Positions 7,133 through 15,850 of a stretch of 49,667 bases of DNA are shown here, one piece after another. The notes under the pieces were generated by a model. The model searched no databases, was not told the DNA's origin, and was given only the letters and a program-made list of their open reading frames with translations. Origin of the DNA: CAYPEL01 sp964409635 (lineage in GTDB: Bacteria > Pseudomonadota > Gammaproteobacteria > DSM-19610). Where the stretch lies: assembly GCA_964409635.1 (NCBI GenBank), contig CAYPEL010000001.1, positions 1-49,667 of the forward strand, in the 5' to 3' direction. The number at the start of each line of letters is the position of its first letter. The stretch's first letter is position 1. Made by a program: the position numbers and the translations under genes.

Positions 7133-8778
7133 TCAGACCTTCCCAACTGTTACGCCTGCTGCACATCAGCTGGATCCTGGTAAAACATGGCCTGGATGAA
7201 ATCATTCTCGCCACGCATTTGTTCCGCCCGGTACGCTTTTTACGCTATCTCGCACCCTGGCATGCGCTGACGCGGCGTGCTCCCCGGGGCGTGCGGATAC
7301 GCCAGGCACTCGAAGAACTCGGCCCAATTTTTGTTAAATTCGGCCAGATTCTGTCTACCCGGCAAGACCTATTGCCCGACGACATCGCCAGTGAATTATC
7401 CAAACTGCAGGATCAGGTACCACCCTTTTCAGGTAAGCACGCACGCACATTAATCGAACAAGCCTTGCGACAGCCGATTGAAGACTGCTTTACACAGTTA
7501 GACGAAACACCACTGGCATCGGCTTCCATCGCCCAGGTTCACGCCGCCCGCCTGATGAGCGGTGAAAATGTTGTAGTGAAAGTAGTACGGCCGGATATCG
7601 AACCTGTGATCCGGCGGGACGTGAGCCTGCTGCACTATATAGCGGGGCTGGCGGAACACTTCTGGCGGGACGGTAAACGCTTGCGGCCCCGCGAAGTCGT
7701 CAGTGAATTTGAGAAAACCATTTACGACGAACTTGATCTATTGCGCGAAGCGGCTAACGCATCGCAACTCGGACGCAATTTTAAAGCTTCGCAGGACTTG
7801 TATGTACCGGAAATCTACTGGCCCTTGTGCCGGCGCAATGTCATGGTGATGGAACGCATTTACGGTATTCCCGTCGGCAACATCGATGCGCTGCGAAAGG
7901 CCAACATTGATCTGAAAGTATTATCCGAACGCGGTGTTGAAATTTTCTTCACTCAGGTATTCCGGCATAATTTTTTTCACGCCGATATGCATCCCGGCAA
8001 TATTTTCGTGGCGCCCGATGGCCAATACATGGCCGTTGATTTCGGTATTATGGGCGCGCTGAGTGCAGAGGATCAGCACTATCTTGCTGAAAATTTCCTG
8101 GCATTTTTTCAACGTGACTACCGCCGCGTTGCCGTACTGCACGTTGAATCAGAATGGGTGCCGCGAGGCACACGGGTAGACGAATTTGAAGCGGCGATAC
8201 GCACGGTATGTGAGCCCATTTTTGAACGCCCACTCAAAGAAATTTCATTTGGCCATTTATTACTGAGACTCTTCCAGACCGCCCGCCGGTTTGATATGGA
8301 AGTCCAGCCTCAACTGGTGTTACTGCAGAAGACACTATTGAATATTGAAGGTCTCGGCCGACAACTCTATCCGGACCTTGATCTCTGGCAAACGGCGAAA
8401 CCCTTCCTTGAACGCTGGACAGCCGAACAGGTTGGACCACGGGCATTATTTAGAAAAATTCGCGAGGACTTACCACTCTGGAGTGAACGCCTCCCTGAGC
8501 TTCCGGAACTCTTACACAAAAGCTTGTCTCAGGCGGCCGAAGGCAAGCTGCGCATTGAATGGCACTCAGATGAATTACGTAAACTAAGGGATGAACTTAA
8601 AATTCACCGGCATCGCAACCTGCTCGCCATCACCGGCAGCAGCCTGATTATCAGTGCTGCGGTCATATACGGATTGGATGGCTATGCACCCGCCATGATC
8701 GGCGGTGCGCCCTTGCTAAGCTGGATAGGCGGGATTCTGGGCGGCTTGTGTTTACTCATAGCCTGGAGCGATTCGTAA
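7129..8778 (+). CDS. ubiB: Ubiquinone biosynthesis protein UbiB (atypical kinase/ATPase)
   Basis: ADCK/UbiB-family membrane ATPase needed for coenzyme Q synthesis. Family marks in its 549 residues: the KxGQ motif (FVKFGQILSTRQDLLP, about residue 66), the Ala-rich loop replacing the kinase P-loop (ASASIAQVHAA), the catalytic-loop ADMHPGNIF (about residue 287) and VDFGIMG. Two hydrophobic segments near the C-terminus (about 500-545) anchor it in the inner membrane. It is the last gene of the plus-strand ubi operon; a hairpin lies 39 bp past its stop. Confidence 0.96.
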   Translation: MIRPSQLLRLLHISWILVKHGLDEIILATHLFRPVRFLRYLAPWHALTRRAPRGVRIRQALEELGPIFVKFGQILSTRQDLLPDDIASELSKLQDQVPPFSGKHARTLIEQALRQPIEDCFTQLDETPLASASIAQVHAARLMSGENVVVKVVRPDIEPVIRRDVSLLHYIAGLAEHFWRDGKRLRPREVVSEFEKTIYDELDLLREAANASQLGRNFKASQDLYVPEIYWPLCRRNVMVMERIYGIPVGNIDALRKANIDLKVLSERGVEIFFTQVFRHNFFHADMHPGNIFVAPDGQYMAVDFGIMGALSAEDQHYLAENFLAFFQRDYRRVAVLHVESEWVPRGTRVDEFEAAIRTVCEPIFERPLKEISFGHLLLRLFQTARRFDMEVQPQLVLLQKTLLNIEGLGRQLYPDLDLWQTAKPFLERWTAEQVGPRALFRKIREDLPLWSERLPELPELLHKSLSQAAEGKLRIEWHSDELRKLRDELKIHRHRNLLAITGSSLIISAAVIYGLDGYAPAMIGGAPLLSWIGGILGGLCLLIAWSDS

Positions 8779-8809
8779 CCTGCTCCTGTGCAACTGATTT
8801 TTCCAGGTT

Positions 8810-8835
8810 AAAAAAAACGCCCCTTTAAGGGGCGT
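8810..8835. terminator. Bidirectional intrinsic terminator
   Basis: ACGCCCC-TTTAA-GGGGCGT (8817-8835). Read on the minus strand it is followed by seven or eight T, a textbook rho-independent terminator. Read on the plus strand after ubiB, the following tract (ACTATTATTAGTCTTTATT) is only moderately T-rich. The stronger orientation therefore ends a minus-strand transcript, although the nearest minus-strand gene (yajL) stops 350 bp upstream. Confidence 0.8.
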
Positions 8836-8961
8836 ACTATTATTAGTCTTTATTTGTAGCTTTGATGGCGCAGCGTCTAACTACCAAACGGCGCCGATCG
8901 TCTCCTCCAACACCGGTGTTCTTAGCCTATTACTTGACTTAATATACGATTAATCGTGCTG
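8810..8961 (-). ncRNA. Candidate small RNA (unnamed)
   Basis: Between yajL and ubiB there are 410 gene-free bases. On the minus strand a promoter-like pair, TTGCGG (8995-8990) and TTATAA (8972-8967) with a 17-bp spacer, precedes about 150 nt ending at the strong terminator at 8810-8835. The predicted transcript contains a self-complementary AACACCGGTGTT, a GGCGC/GCGCC pair and GGAGGA in between. I recognise no named RNA family. Coordinates of the 5' end are inferred from the -10 box. The rest of the gap (8962-9188) is AT-rich and shows nothing else. Confidence 0.35.
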
Positions 8962-9188
8962 GTAGCTTATAAAATGAGCAACAACCGTGCCGCAATAAAT
9001 TAATCTATTAATTTCAAAGGATTGAAAAAGAAGGGCTGACTGCCATCAAAAGGAAGTTAAATATTTCGACATTGCTGAGCCGATGTTAGGTTATTATTTT
9101 TATATTTTACAAGTATTTATAAAAACAGCCCGCAAACTATCTTGTGTAAGGATTCACGACAGGCATTAGCAAAGCACGGCTCCTAGTT

Positions 9189-9758
9189 TCAACTCGAAAA
9201 ATCAGGCCGTTGCAGCGTTTGTTCAACTTCCAACCGCACCTCATTACCCATCAGGTTTTCGATTAAAAGTAAGGCAAAATCCATCGCTGTACCGGGGCCG
9301 CGTGAGGTAATCAACTTGCCATCCTGGACGACGGCTGCAGTTGTAACCTGCATTCCCTCAACATCGATACCATCCAGCACACCTGGAAAACTGGTGACTT
9401 CTTTGCCTTGCAATAAACCCGCACTCGCCAATACTTTTGGCGCAGCACAGATAGCCGCCGTGTAGCCCCCTGCATCCCGTGTTTGCGTTAATAGCTGGTG
9501 AATTCGGCTGTCGGCTTCGAGGTTATCGGCGCCGGGCAGGCCACCTGGCAACACCACCATATCAAAAGCCTGTTGCATGACAGCATTGAGACTGCAATCC
9601 GGCAGCAGCACAATCCCACGTGAACACTGTACGGGCTGGTCATCAAGGCCTGCGGTAACGACTTCGATACCTGCGCGCCGCAAGAGGTCGATGATGGTTA
9701 CGGCTTCGAGTTCTTCACAGCCTTGGGCGAGCGGGACAAGGACGCGGTGGCTTGCCAT
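9189..9758 (-). CDS. yajL: DJ-1/PfpI family protein (YajL/ThiJ-like)
   Basis: A 189-residue member of the DJ-1 superfamily, cytoplasmic. The start MASHRVLVPLAQGCEELEAV is typical, with the conserved Glu at residue 16. The nucleophile-elbow Cys is residue 104 in AAICAAPKVL, and GGLPGADNL is also conserved. YajL is described as a chaperone or protein/nucleotide repair factor under oxidative and carbonyl stress; the exact activity here is not deducible. Its start lies 61 bp inside the 3' end of the yibQ-like gene on the same strand. Confidence 0.9.
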   Translation of the reverse strand: MASHRVLVPLAQGCEELEAVTIIDLLRRAGIEVVTAGLDDQPVQCSRGIVLLPDCSLNAVMQQAFDMVVLPGGLPGADNLEADSRIHQLLTQTRDAGGYTAAICAAPKVLASAGLLQGKEVTSFPGVLDGIDVEGMQVTTAAVVQDGKLITSRGPGTAMDFALLLIENLMGNEVRLEVEQTLQRPDFSS

Positions 9759-10537
9759 GTTGTTGACTCCTGTTGTTTCTGAATCAGTTCGGAAACCGGC
9801 ACCAGCGTTATACCCTGCTGCTTAAGGATCGGCAATTGTTCCCGCAAAACCTGCAAGGTAGAACGGTAGGGGTGGCCAATAGCCAAGGCTGTGCCGTTTT
9901 TTTTCGCCGCCCTGATCAATGCCTTGAACTGCTGCCTGACAGCGCGTGGATTACTGACATTATCAAGAAAGACGTTGCGCCTTGAACTTGGTATACCCCA
10001 CTCATTTGCGATCTTCTGAGCCACCGTGTCTTTGGTCGTCCGGCTATCAATAAAATATAGATCACCACGGCGTTGCAACTCCTTCATCAACCATTGCATA
10101 TGCCCCGGGTGACGGGTCAACAGGCTGCCCATATGGTTGTTGACGCCTTGTGCGTAGGGGATACGGGACAGGTTATTGCGGAATACTTCGGTAAATTGTT
10201 TTTCCGTCATATCCAGTACCATGCCCCCTTTATCCAGGGGACGGCGGTCAACGCTCTCCATCGGCAAGTGCAGCAGGATTTCTTTATCTTTGTTATGCGC
10301 CTGTTGTGTTAGAGGCTGTGTGTAAGGGGCATGCGGAAGAAAAGAATAGGCGATCGGGCCGGGCAAATTAATGAATTGTTTGCCGACTGCCAGGCGCATT
10401 CCCAGGTCGTCAATGATGATAGCTATAGAAGCTGACTTAATTTCGCCAGCGGACGTCGCAGGCACGAAGGATATGGCAAACAGAAAAACCCCCAAAAAAA
10501 CCGGCCATAACAGGCCGGGCTGGCGGTTCTTTTTCAC
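9698..10537 (-). CDS. yibQ: Divergent polysaccharide deacetylase family protein (YibQ)
   Basis: A 279-residue exported protein. The N-terminal hydrophobic segment (LLWPVFLGVFLFAISFVPATSAG) is a signal peptide or anchor, and the rest matches the divergent polysaccharide deacetylase family: IAIIIDDLGMRLAVG (about residue 39), LPHAPYTQPL, ILLHLPMES, GVNNHMGS and YFIDSRTT. It is probably periplasmic and linked to envelope metabolism; catalytic activity is unproven in the family. It overlaps the upstream peptidase gene by 4 bp. Its C-terminal tail (STTWQATASLSRSPKAVK) is read out of the yajL start region, which is unusual. Confidence 0.9.
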   Translation of the reverse strand: MKKNRQPGLLWPVFLGVFLFAISFVPATSAGEIKSASIAIIIDDLGMRLAVGKQFINLPGPIAYSFLPHAPYTQPLTQQAHNKDKEILLHLPMESVDRRPLDKGGMVLDMTEKQFTEVFRNNLSRIPYAQGVNNHMGSLLTRHPGHMQWLMKELQRRGDLYFIDSRTTKDTVAQKIANEWGIPSSRRNVFLDNVSNPRAVRQQFKALIRAAKKNGTALAIGHPYRSTLQVLREQLPILKQQGITLVPVSELIQKQQESTTWQATASLSRSPKAVKNSKP

Positions 10538-11856
10538 TGCATTAATTCATGCTGGATTGACAGCCCTTTGAGCAGGTTCAGCGCTTCATAGAGCTGGTAG
10601 TCTGACTGCGCCAGGGGGATTTCATCCTCTTCATCCTCTTTTTTGTCCTTGGCTTTTTTCTTTTTCGAACCGCTGCCGTTGGACAAGTGACCTGATAAAT
10701 CAGCTTCCTTGACCGGTTGAAACTGTTTGTCGATGGCAGATACCCTGAGTTGGTCAAGTTCGATATCCGGCACGATACCTTCCGCCTGGATGGAGCGTCC
10801 CGAAGGTGTGTAATAGCGGGCTGTCGTCAGTTTCACCGCTGAGCCGTTGCTCAACGGCAAGATGGTTTGCACTGAGCCTTTGCCAAAGGTGCGGACGCCA
10901 ACGATAATCGCGCGCTTATGATCCTGCAATGCACCCGAAACAATTTCCGAAGCCGAAGCTGACCCCTGATTGACTAAAACCACCAGCGGTGCATTATCAA
11001 TGATGTCATCGGGTGTGGCATTAAAGCGTAATTTGGAATCACTAATCCGGCCCTCGGTGTAAACAATCAGGCCTTTTTTAAGAAAAGCATCGGACACCGC
11101 CACGGCACCATTTAACACACCACCTGGATTGTTACGTAAATCCAGCACCAGCCCTTTCAATCCGTCGCTATCACTTGCTTTTTTCAGCTTGTTAATCTCC
11201 CGCACCATGGAGTCAGCCGTTTTGGACTGAAATTGAGAGATCCGCACATAACCAAAGCCATCCCCCAACAGGCGGCTCTTGACGCTTTTTACCTTGATAA
11301 TGGCGCGCACAATTTCGATTTTCAGTGGTTGTTCCTCACCCTCGCGCACAACAGTCAGTATCAACGGCGAACCGGGTTTTCCGCGCATGATTTTCACTGC
11401 TTCGTTCAGTGTCAGTCCTTTTACCGGCGTATCATCAAGCCGGATAATCAAATCACCGGCCAGGATCCCAGCTTTGTGTGCAGGCGTATCATCTATAGGT
11501 GAAATCACTTTAACGAAGCCGTCTTCCATACCCACTTCGATTCCCAGACCACCAAACTGTCCGGACGTCCCAACTTGCAATTCCTTGAACTGGTCTTCAT
11601 CCAGATAAGACGAATGTGGATCCAGTCCTGCCAGCATGCCGCGTACCGCACTTTCCAGCAGCTCGCTGTCATCGACATCCTCCACATAGTCATTTTTAAT
11701 GCGCCCAAAGACATCGCTGAACGTCCGGAGGTCCTCAACGGGCAATTGAACACTGGCTGCTTTGCGGTCAGCAAAAACGCCTTCACCAATGGAAATCATG
11801 ATGCCCAGCACTAACCCGGCCATCAATAAAAGAATATTTTGTGTTTTGGTTTTCAT
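10534..11856 (-). CDS. ctpA: S41 family carboxyl-terminal processing peptidase
   Basis: Periplasmic serine protease (CtpA/Prc type). Order of domains: signal anchor (MKTKTQNILLLMAGLVLG), N-terminal helical region, PDZ domain (about residues 75-160), and the S41 core with catalytic Ser in NQGSASASEI and Lys in FGKGSVQT, a Ser-Lys dyad. A Lys/Glu-rich tract (KKKKAKDKKEDEEDE) near the end is low complexity. The open frame runs to 11937, but ATG 11856 (MKTKTQNI) begins the signal sequence and is chosen. Its neighbour envC suggests joint roles in murein hydrolase control. Confidence 0.94.
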   Translation of the reverse strand: MKTKTQNILLLMAGLVLGIMISIGEGVFADRKAASVQLPVEDLRTFSDVFGRIKNDYVEDVDDSELLESAVRGMLAGLDPHSSYLDEDQFKELQVGTSGQFGGLGIEVGMEDGFVKVISPIDDTPAHKAGILAGDLIIRLDDTPVKGLTLNEAVKIMRGKPGSPLILTVVREGEEQPLKIEIVRAIIKVKSVKSRLLGDGFGYVRISQFQSKTADSMVREINKLKKASDSDGLKGLVLDLRNNPGGVLNGAVAVSDAFLKKGLIVYTEGRISDSKLRFNATPDDIIDNAPLVVLVNQGSASASEIVSGALQDHKRAIIVGVRTFGKGSVQTILPLSNGSAVKLTTARYYTPSGRSIQAEGIVPDIELDQLRVSAIDKQFQPVKEADLSGHLSNGSGSKKKKAKDKKEDEEDEIPLAQSDYQLYEALNLLKGLSIQHELMQ

Positions 11857-11969
11857 AGTACTCAGTTTGCTATTAATGTTGCTATCCCGTGATTGAATGA
11901 AGGCAGAATCCTCGAATCCCGCCTGTGACAATACCATATAACTGACCCAGGAGTCTGTCAGACCACCCG

Positions 11970-13103
11970 TTATTTACCTGAAACCACAACGGGTTTACCG
12001 GCACACCAGCTTGCAGGATCCACTGGCTGCCCCCTGTAACGCAGCTCGAAATACAGACCTGGGACCGATTGGCCGCCACTGCGGCCGAGTGCGGCGATCA
12101 CCTCTCCACTATCGACCCATTCGCCGACTTCCTTATATAAAACCTGATTGTAACCATACAGACTCATATAACCCTCACCGTGGTCAATGATCATCAGCAG
12201 CCCGTAGCCGCGTATCCAGTCAGCAAATGCCACCCGACCCTGGGAAACACTGCTGACAGGCTCACCTTCTGGCGCACTGATCAAAACCCCACCGGAATTG
12301 AGATCTGTGCCGGGTAATTTGGCGCCAAACGCATTTTTTAACACGCCGCGGACAGGCCAGGACATTTTGCCTTGCAGGGATTTGAATGATCCCTGTTGCC
12401 GCTTAACAGGAATATCCGCCAGCGCCTGCCGTAAGGATTTAACCAGACCGGACAGATGTTTTTCATTGTCTACCAGCTGAGACAACTGCCCACCCTGAGC
12501 GCTTATCTCGTTTGACAACTTACTGACAACAAGTTTCCGTTGCTGCCTTTGTTTTTCATGCTGGCCGCGTTCGTCTAATTCCTGCAAACGTAAAGTCTGC
12601 AATGCTTCCAACCGGTTAGAAATGTCTACCCCGGTACTTTCAATAGCGACGAGATGCTGCTTAATTGCGGAAATTGAATTCGCACGGGCTTTTGATAAAT
12701 AACCGTAATACGCCAGCATACGTCCCAGCTGGGGTGAAGCCTCCTGATTGAACAGTAATTTGACCGGCTGCTGTTTGCCCATTGCATAGGCGCTCTGCAA
12801 CTCCAGTGTTAGCTGCTGCCGCTGTTTATCCACCAGCGATGACTGCCTGACCTTATCTGCCTGCAGTTTTTCCAGTGCTGTTTGTTGCGCACTAATCTGC
12901 TGTGCAAGACGTTTTAGACCCGCAAGGGTTATATTGATCTGGCGCTCGACATCGCGCACGTCTTCGATCGCCTGGCTCTGCTTATCCTGCGCGTGCGTTA
13001 AGCTTTGTTGCAAAGTGTTAATACGGCTACGTAACTTTTCCAGCTGACCGGTTTTTTCAACCACAGGGTTATCGCCAGCGGGGCAGGAAACAGGACTCAA
13101 CAT
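11970..13103 (-). CDS. envC: EnvC-family murein hydrolase activator (degenerate LytM)
   Basis: Periplasmic coiled-coil protein that activates the septal amidases AmiA/B in E. coli. Long coiled coil over about residues 15-235, then a LytM/M23 domain (SWPVRGVLKNAFGAKLP to the end). The zinc ligands of active M23 peptidases are replaced (GTDLNSGGVLI, SLYGYNQ, LYFELRY), as in EnvC, so it is an activator, not a peptidase. The ATG at 13103 falls inside a hydrophobic stretch. In-frame codons upstream, back to the stop at 13185-13187, encode a signal-peptide-like KLFIAGIICLSVGG with no ATG/GTG/TTG, so the true start is probably a rare codon (for example CTG at 13142 or ATT at 13172). Confidence 0.88.
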   Translation of the reverse strand: MLSPVSCPAGDNPVVEKTGQLEKLRSRINTLQQSLTHAQDKQSQAIEDVRDVERQINITLAGLKRLAQQISAQQTALEKLQADKVRQSSLVDKQRQQLTLELQSAYAMGKQQPVKLLFNQEASPQLGRMLAYYGYLSKARANSISAIKQHLVAIESTGVDISNRLEALQTLRLQELDERGQHEKQRQQRKLVVSKLSNEISAQGGQLSQLVDNEKHLSGLVKSLRQALADIPVKRQQGSFKSLQGKMSWPVRGVLKNAFGAKLPGTDLNSGGVLISAPEGEPVSSVSQGRVAFADWIRGYGLLMIIDHGEGYMSLYGYNQVLYKEVGEWVDSGEVIAALGRSGGQSVPGLYFELRYRGQPVDPASWCAGKPVVVSGK

Positions 13104-13207
13104 GCCACCAACAGACAGGCAAATAATCCCTGCAATAAACAGTTTATTTCTACTGGTGACTTTGCTATTAATAGCCCGAGTGCTTCAATAAGTTTGCATC
13201 GAAGCGT

Positions 13208-14800
13208 TCAGACCTTTGCTTCGATGCTGGATTCAGAATCTTGCTCATCCTGTATTTGTAAAGTGATCAAAGACCTCCCGGTCATTTCCGCCGGCTGCTC
13301 AAGCCCCAACAGGTCGATCATTGTCGGCACCACATCACATAATGAACCCGTTACCAGGTTGGCGGGACGGCCTATATAAACCAGCGGGACAAGATTCGAA
13401 GTATGCGCTGTATGCGCCTGGCCGGTCTCGTGGCTGAGCATCTGCTCGGCGTTACCGTGATCCGCTGTGATAAGCAGTTCGGCTGACGTGCTCTGTACGG
13501 CATCCAGCACCTGACCCAGGGCATTATCAATCGCTTCAATGGCTTTCACTGCAGCCTCAATTATACCGGTATGACCCACCATATCGGGGTTGGCGTAATT
13601 ACAGATGATGACATCGTATTCGCCACCCGTAATGGCAGTAACCAGATTGTCTGTGACTTCCTGTGCGCTCATTTCAGGTTGTAGATCGTATGTTGCGACC
13701 ATCGGTGAGGGCACCAGAATCCGGTCTTCTCCTTCGAAGGGCTCTTCGACACCGCCGTTAAAAAAGAAAGTCACATGGGCATATTTTTCCGTTTCAGCTA
13801 GTCGCAACTGGCGCATACCAAGTTTGGAAAGGTATTCGCCAAAAACGTTTTTCAACCGCTCAGCAGGAAAGGCGACGGGGACGTCAAACTTAGAATTGTA
13901 TTCAGTCAGGCTGGTAAAACTTCCCAGTTTTGGAATCACTGTACGTTCGAAACCATCAAAATCCGGTTCGATAAATGGCCGGGTAATTTGTCGCGCACGG
14001 TCAGAACGGAAATTCATAAAAATAACCACATCACCGTCTTCTACTACGACGGGTTCCTCTCCCGGAAGGACAATGCTGGTAGCCTTTACAAATTCATCGC
14101 TTTCATCACGCGCATAGGCCATTTCCAAACCGGTCAATGCGTCTGGCGCTTTATAGTCAGCTTTACCTTGCGTCATTAAATCATAGGAAGCTTGTATTCG
14201 CGGCCAGCGGTGATCACGGTCCATGGCATAGTAGCGGCCGATAATCGAAGCAATCCGGCCACCACCCAGCGCCTTGAATTTAGCATCCATCGCCGTGATG
14301 GATTCTGCCGCACTGCGTGGCGGTGTATCGCGCCCATCCAGAAAGGCATGCAGGTAGGTCTTTTTCGCGCCGCGCTCAACCGCCAGTTGCGCCATGGCAT
14401 GGAGGTGTTCTTCGTGGCTATGGACACCGCCGGGTGACAACAAACCCAGGATATGCACAGCCTTGTCGGTTTCGATGGCCTGATCGATTGGCTTCAACAG
14501 GGTGGCATTGGTATAGAAGGAACCCGTTTTTATAGAGCGGCTAACCCGGGTAAATTCCTGGTAGACAACCCGGCCGGAACCGAGATTAAGATGACCGACC
14601 TCTGAATTACCCATCTGCTCGCCAGGCAAGCCTACCGCTGCACCGGAAGTGCGGATCAGATTATGTGCATGCTGTTGCCATATTTCATCCCAAACAGGCG
14701 TTCTGGCTGCAGCTATGGCGTTATTTTCAAGGTTTTCACTATAACCCCAGCCATCGAGAATCATCAGAACCAGGGGTTTGGGTATTTGCGGCGGCGTCAT
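13208..14800 (-). CDS. gpmI: 2,3-bisphosphoglycerate-independent phosphoglycerate mutase
   Basis: Manganese-dependent glycolytic enzyme interconverting 3- and 2-phosphoglycerate. Visible marks: VLMILDGWGY (metal-binding Asp16), the phosphorylated Ser66 in QMGNSEVGHLNLG, HAFLDGRDTPPRSA, NYANPDMVGHTG and ITADHGNAEQM (metal ligands). The 530-residue length is slightly long because of a C-terminal extension (IQDEQDSESSIEAKV). It heads the minus-strand set gpmI-envC-ctpA-yibQ, a conserved gammaproteobacterial order. Its 5' end faces the ArsR-type regulator across about 220 bp. Confidence 0.97.
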   Translation of the reverse strand: MTPPQIPKPLVLMILDGWGYSENLENNAIAAARTPVWDEIWQQHAHNLIRTSGAAVGLPGEQMGNSEVGHLNLGSGRVVYQEFTRVSRSIKTGSFYTNATLLKPIDQAIETDKAVHILGLLSPGGVHSHEEHLHAMAQLAVERGAKKTYLHAFLDGRDTPPRSAAESITAMDAKFKALGGGRIASIIGRYYAMDRDHRWPRIQASYDLMTQGKADYKAPDALTGLEMAYARDESDEFVKATSIVLPGEEPVVVEDGDVVIFMNFRSDRARQITRPFIEPDFDGFERTVIPKLGSFTSLTEYNSKFDVPVAFPAERLKNVFGEYLSKLGMRQLRLAETEKYAHVTFFFNGGVEEPFEGEDRILVPSPMVATYDLQPEMSAQEVTDNLVTAITGGEYDVIICNYANPDMVGHTGIIEAAVKAIEAIDNALGQVLDAVQSTSAELLITADHGNAEQMLSHETGQAHTAHTSNLVPLVYIGRPANLVTGSLCDVVPTMIDLLGLEQPAEMTGRSLITLQIQDEQDSESSIEAKV

Positions 14801-14924
14801 TACAGCTTCTTTTACAATTCCTTAGGCGTACCCGCCTGTAATTTTAGAATAATTCTAACTCGGACTCAGCCTCGTTTCCATGGCCTGTAGGCGCTCAACA
14901 ATCTTACACTTCCTTTGCTTACTT

Positions 14925-14937
14925 ATTATTGTATAAT
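14925..14937 (+). promoter_or_regulatory. Dyad overlapping a TATAAT box upstream of the ArsR gene
   Basis: ATTAT-TGT-ATAAT is a perfect dyad containing TATAAT (14932-14937), 85 bp before the ArsR-type start. ArsR regulators usually bind dyads over their own promoter, so this is a plausible autoregulatory operator. A matching -35 at 17 bp spacing is poor (CTTCCT), so the promoter assignment is tentative. Confidence 0.35.
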
Positions 14938-15022
14938 GTTTTAATGATAAAGGGCAGAGCATCAAAGCAATAATTGCCCGTGAAGATTGAAGTTTTTCCA
15001 TAAACGCAAGGAGAACTACTCC

Positions 15023-15343
15023 ATGCCACCCGCATTAAGTGAAACACTCATTACGCGTGATGAGGATATTGATCGTGCATCGCGCTCACTGAAAGCCATG
15101 TCGCACCCGTTGCGGCTAAAAATTCTCTGTACGCTGGGTGATCAGGAAGTCAGTGTCCAGGATATCGTGGAACACGTTGGCACCTCCCAAAGTAATATTT
15201 CCCAGCACCTGGCCATTTTACGCGACAAAGGCATACTGGTTTCGAGAAAAGACGCCAACCGTGTCTATTACCGGGTTGGTGATTCCAGGACCTTGCGCTT
15301 GATCGGCATGATGCGTGATGTTTTTTGCGGCAGTCGTAGTTGA
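15023..15343 (+). CDS. ArsR-family winged-helix regulator, BigR/SqrR-like
   Basis: A 106-residue dimeric winged-helix repressor type protein. The recognition helix is SQSNISQHLAILRDKG and the wing is VSRKDANRVYYRV. Cys36 (KILCTLGD) and Cys102 (DVFCG) have a 66-residue spacing, the same as I recall for the sulfane-sulfur sensors BigR/SqrR. A persulfide-sensing role is inferred from those cysteines and from the rhodanese encoded next. An upstream TTG (14987) is in frame, but AAGGAG 8-9 bp before ATG 15023 fixes the start. It lacks the usual ArsR metal motif CxC. Confidence 0.88.
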   Translation: MPPALSETLITRDEDIDRASRSLKAMSHPLRLKILCTLGDQEVSVQDIVEHVGTSQSNISQHLAILRDKGILVSRKDANRVYYRVGDSRTLRLIGMMRDVFCGSRS

Positions 15344-15385
15344 CCGGATAGTTACACTGGCTTTTTCTTATCGCAATTACTTATC

Positions 15386-15814
15386 ATGACCACAGCACAG
15401 TTATTTGAATTTTTCGGTAACCATACCTTACTGATGCTAGCCTTTTTTGCTGTGGCTGGACTGCTGATTTTCACTGAAGTACGCAGTCGGCTAAGCGGGA
15501 TGAAACAGATCGGAATAGTTCAGGCCACCCAACTTAGTAACCGCTCAAATGCCTTGTTTCTGGATGTCCGCGAAGTCGCTGATTACAAAGCCGGGCACAT
15601 ACCCGATTCAGTGCATGTGCCTCTTAAGGAGCTCGGCGAGCATTCGACAGAACTGGAAAAATACCGTAGTCGTCCGGTTATCGCCTATTGCAGATCGGGT
15701 AATCGCTCCAACGGCGCGGGTGGCATATTAAAAAAAATCGGCTTCGAAAATATTTATAATTTGAATGGTGGAATGACTGCATGGCAGAGCGCGAATCTGC
15801 CGGTTAACAAGTAA
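15386..15814 (+). CDS. Membrane-anchored rhodanese-like sulfurtransferase (YibN-like)
   Basis: 142 residues: one N-terminal transmembrane helix (about 13-31) followed by a single rhodanese domain. The active-site loop is YCRSGNRSN with Cys102; LFLDVREVADYKAGHIPDSVHVP and NLNGGMTAW are the other family blocks. It probably transfers sulfane sulfur at the cytoplasmic face of the inner membrane. In E. coli the equivalent (yibN) also precedes secB-gpsA, with grxC between them; no glutaredoxin gene is present here. The regulator 43 bp upstream may control it. Confidence 0.92.
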   Translation: MTTAQLFEFFGNHTLLMLAFFAVAGLLIFTEVRSRLSGMKQIGIVQATQLSNRSNALFLDVREVADYKAGHIPDSVHVPLKELGEHSTELEKYRSRPVIAYCRSGNRSNGAGGILKKIGFENIYNLNGGMTAWQSANLPVNK

Positions 15815-15850
15815 ACAATAATTTTTAACTTCAACTATCGGGACCGTAAT

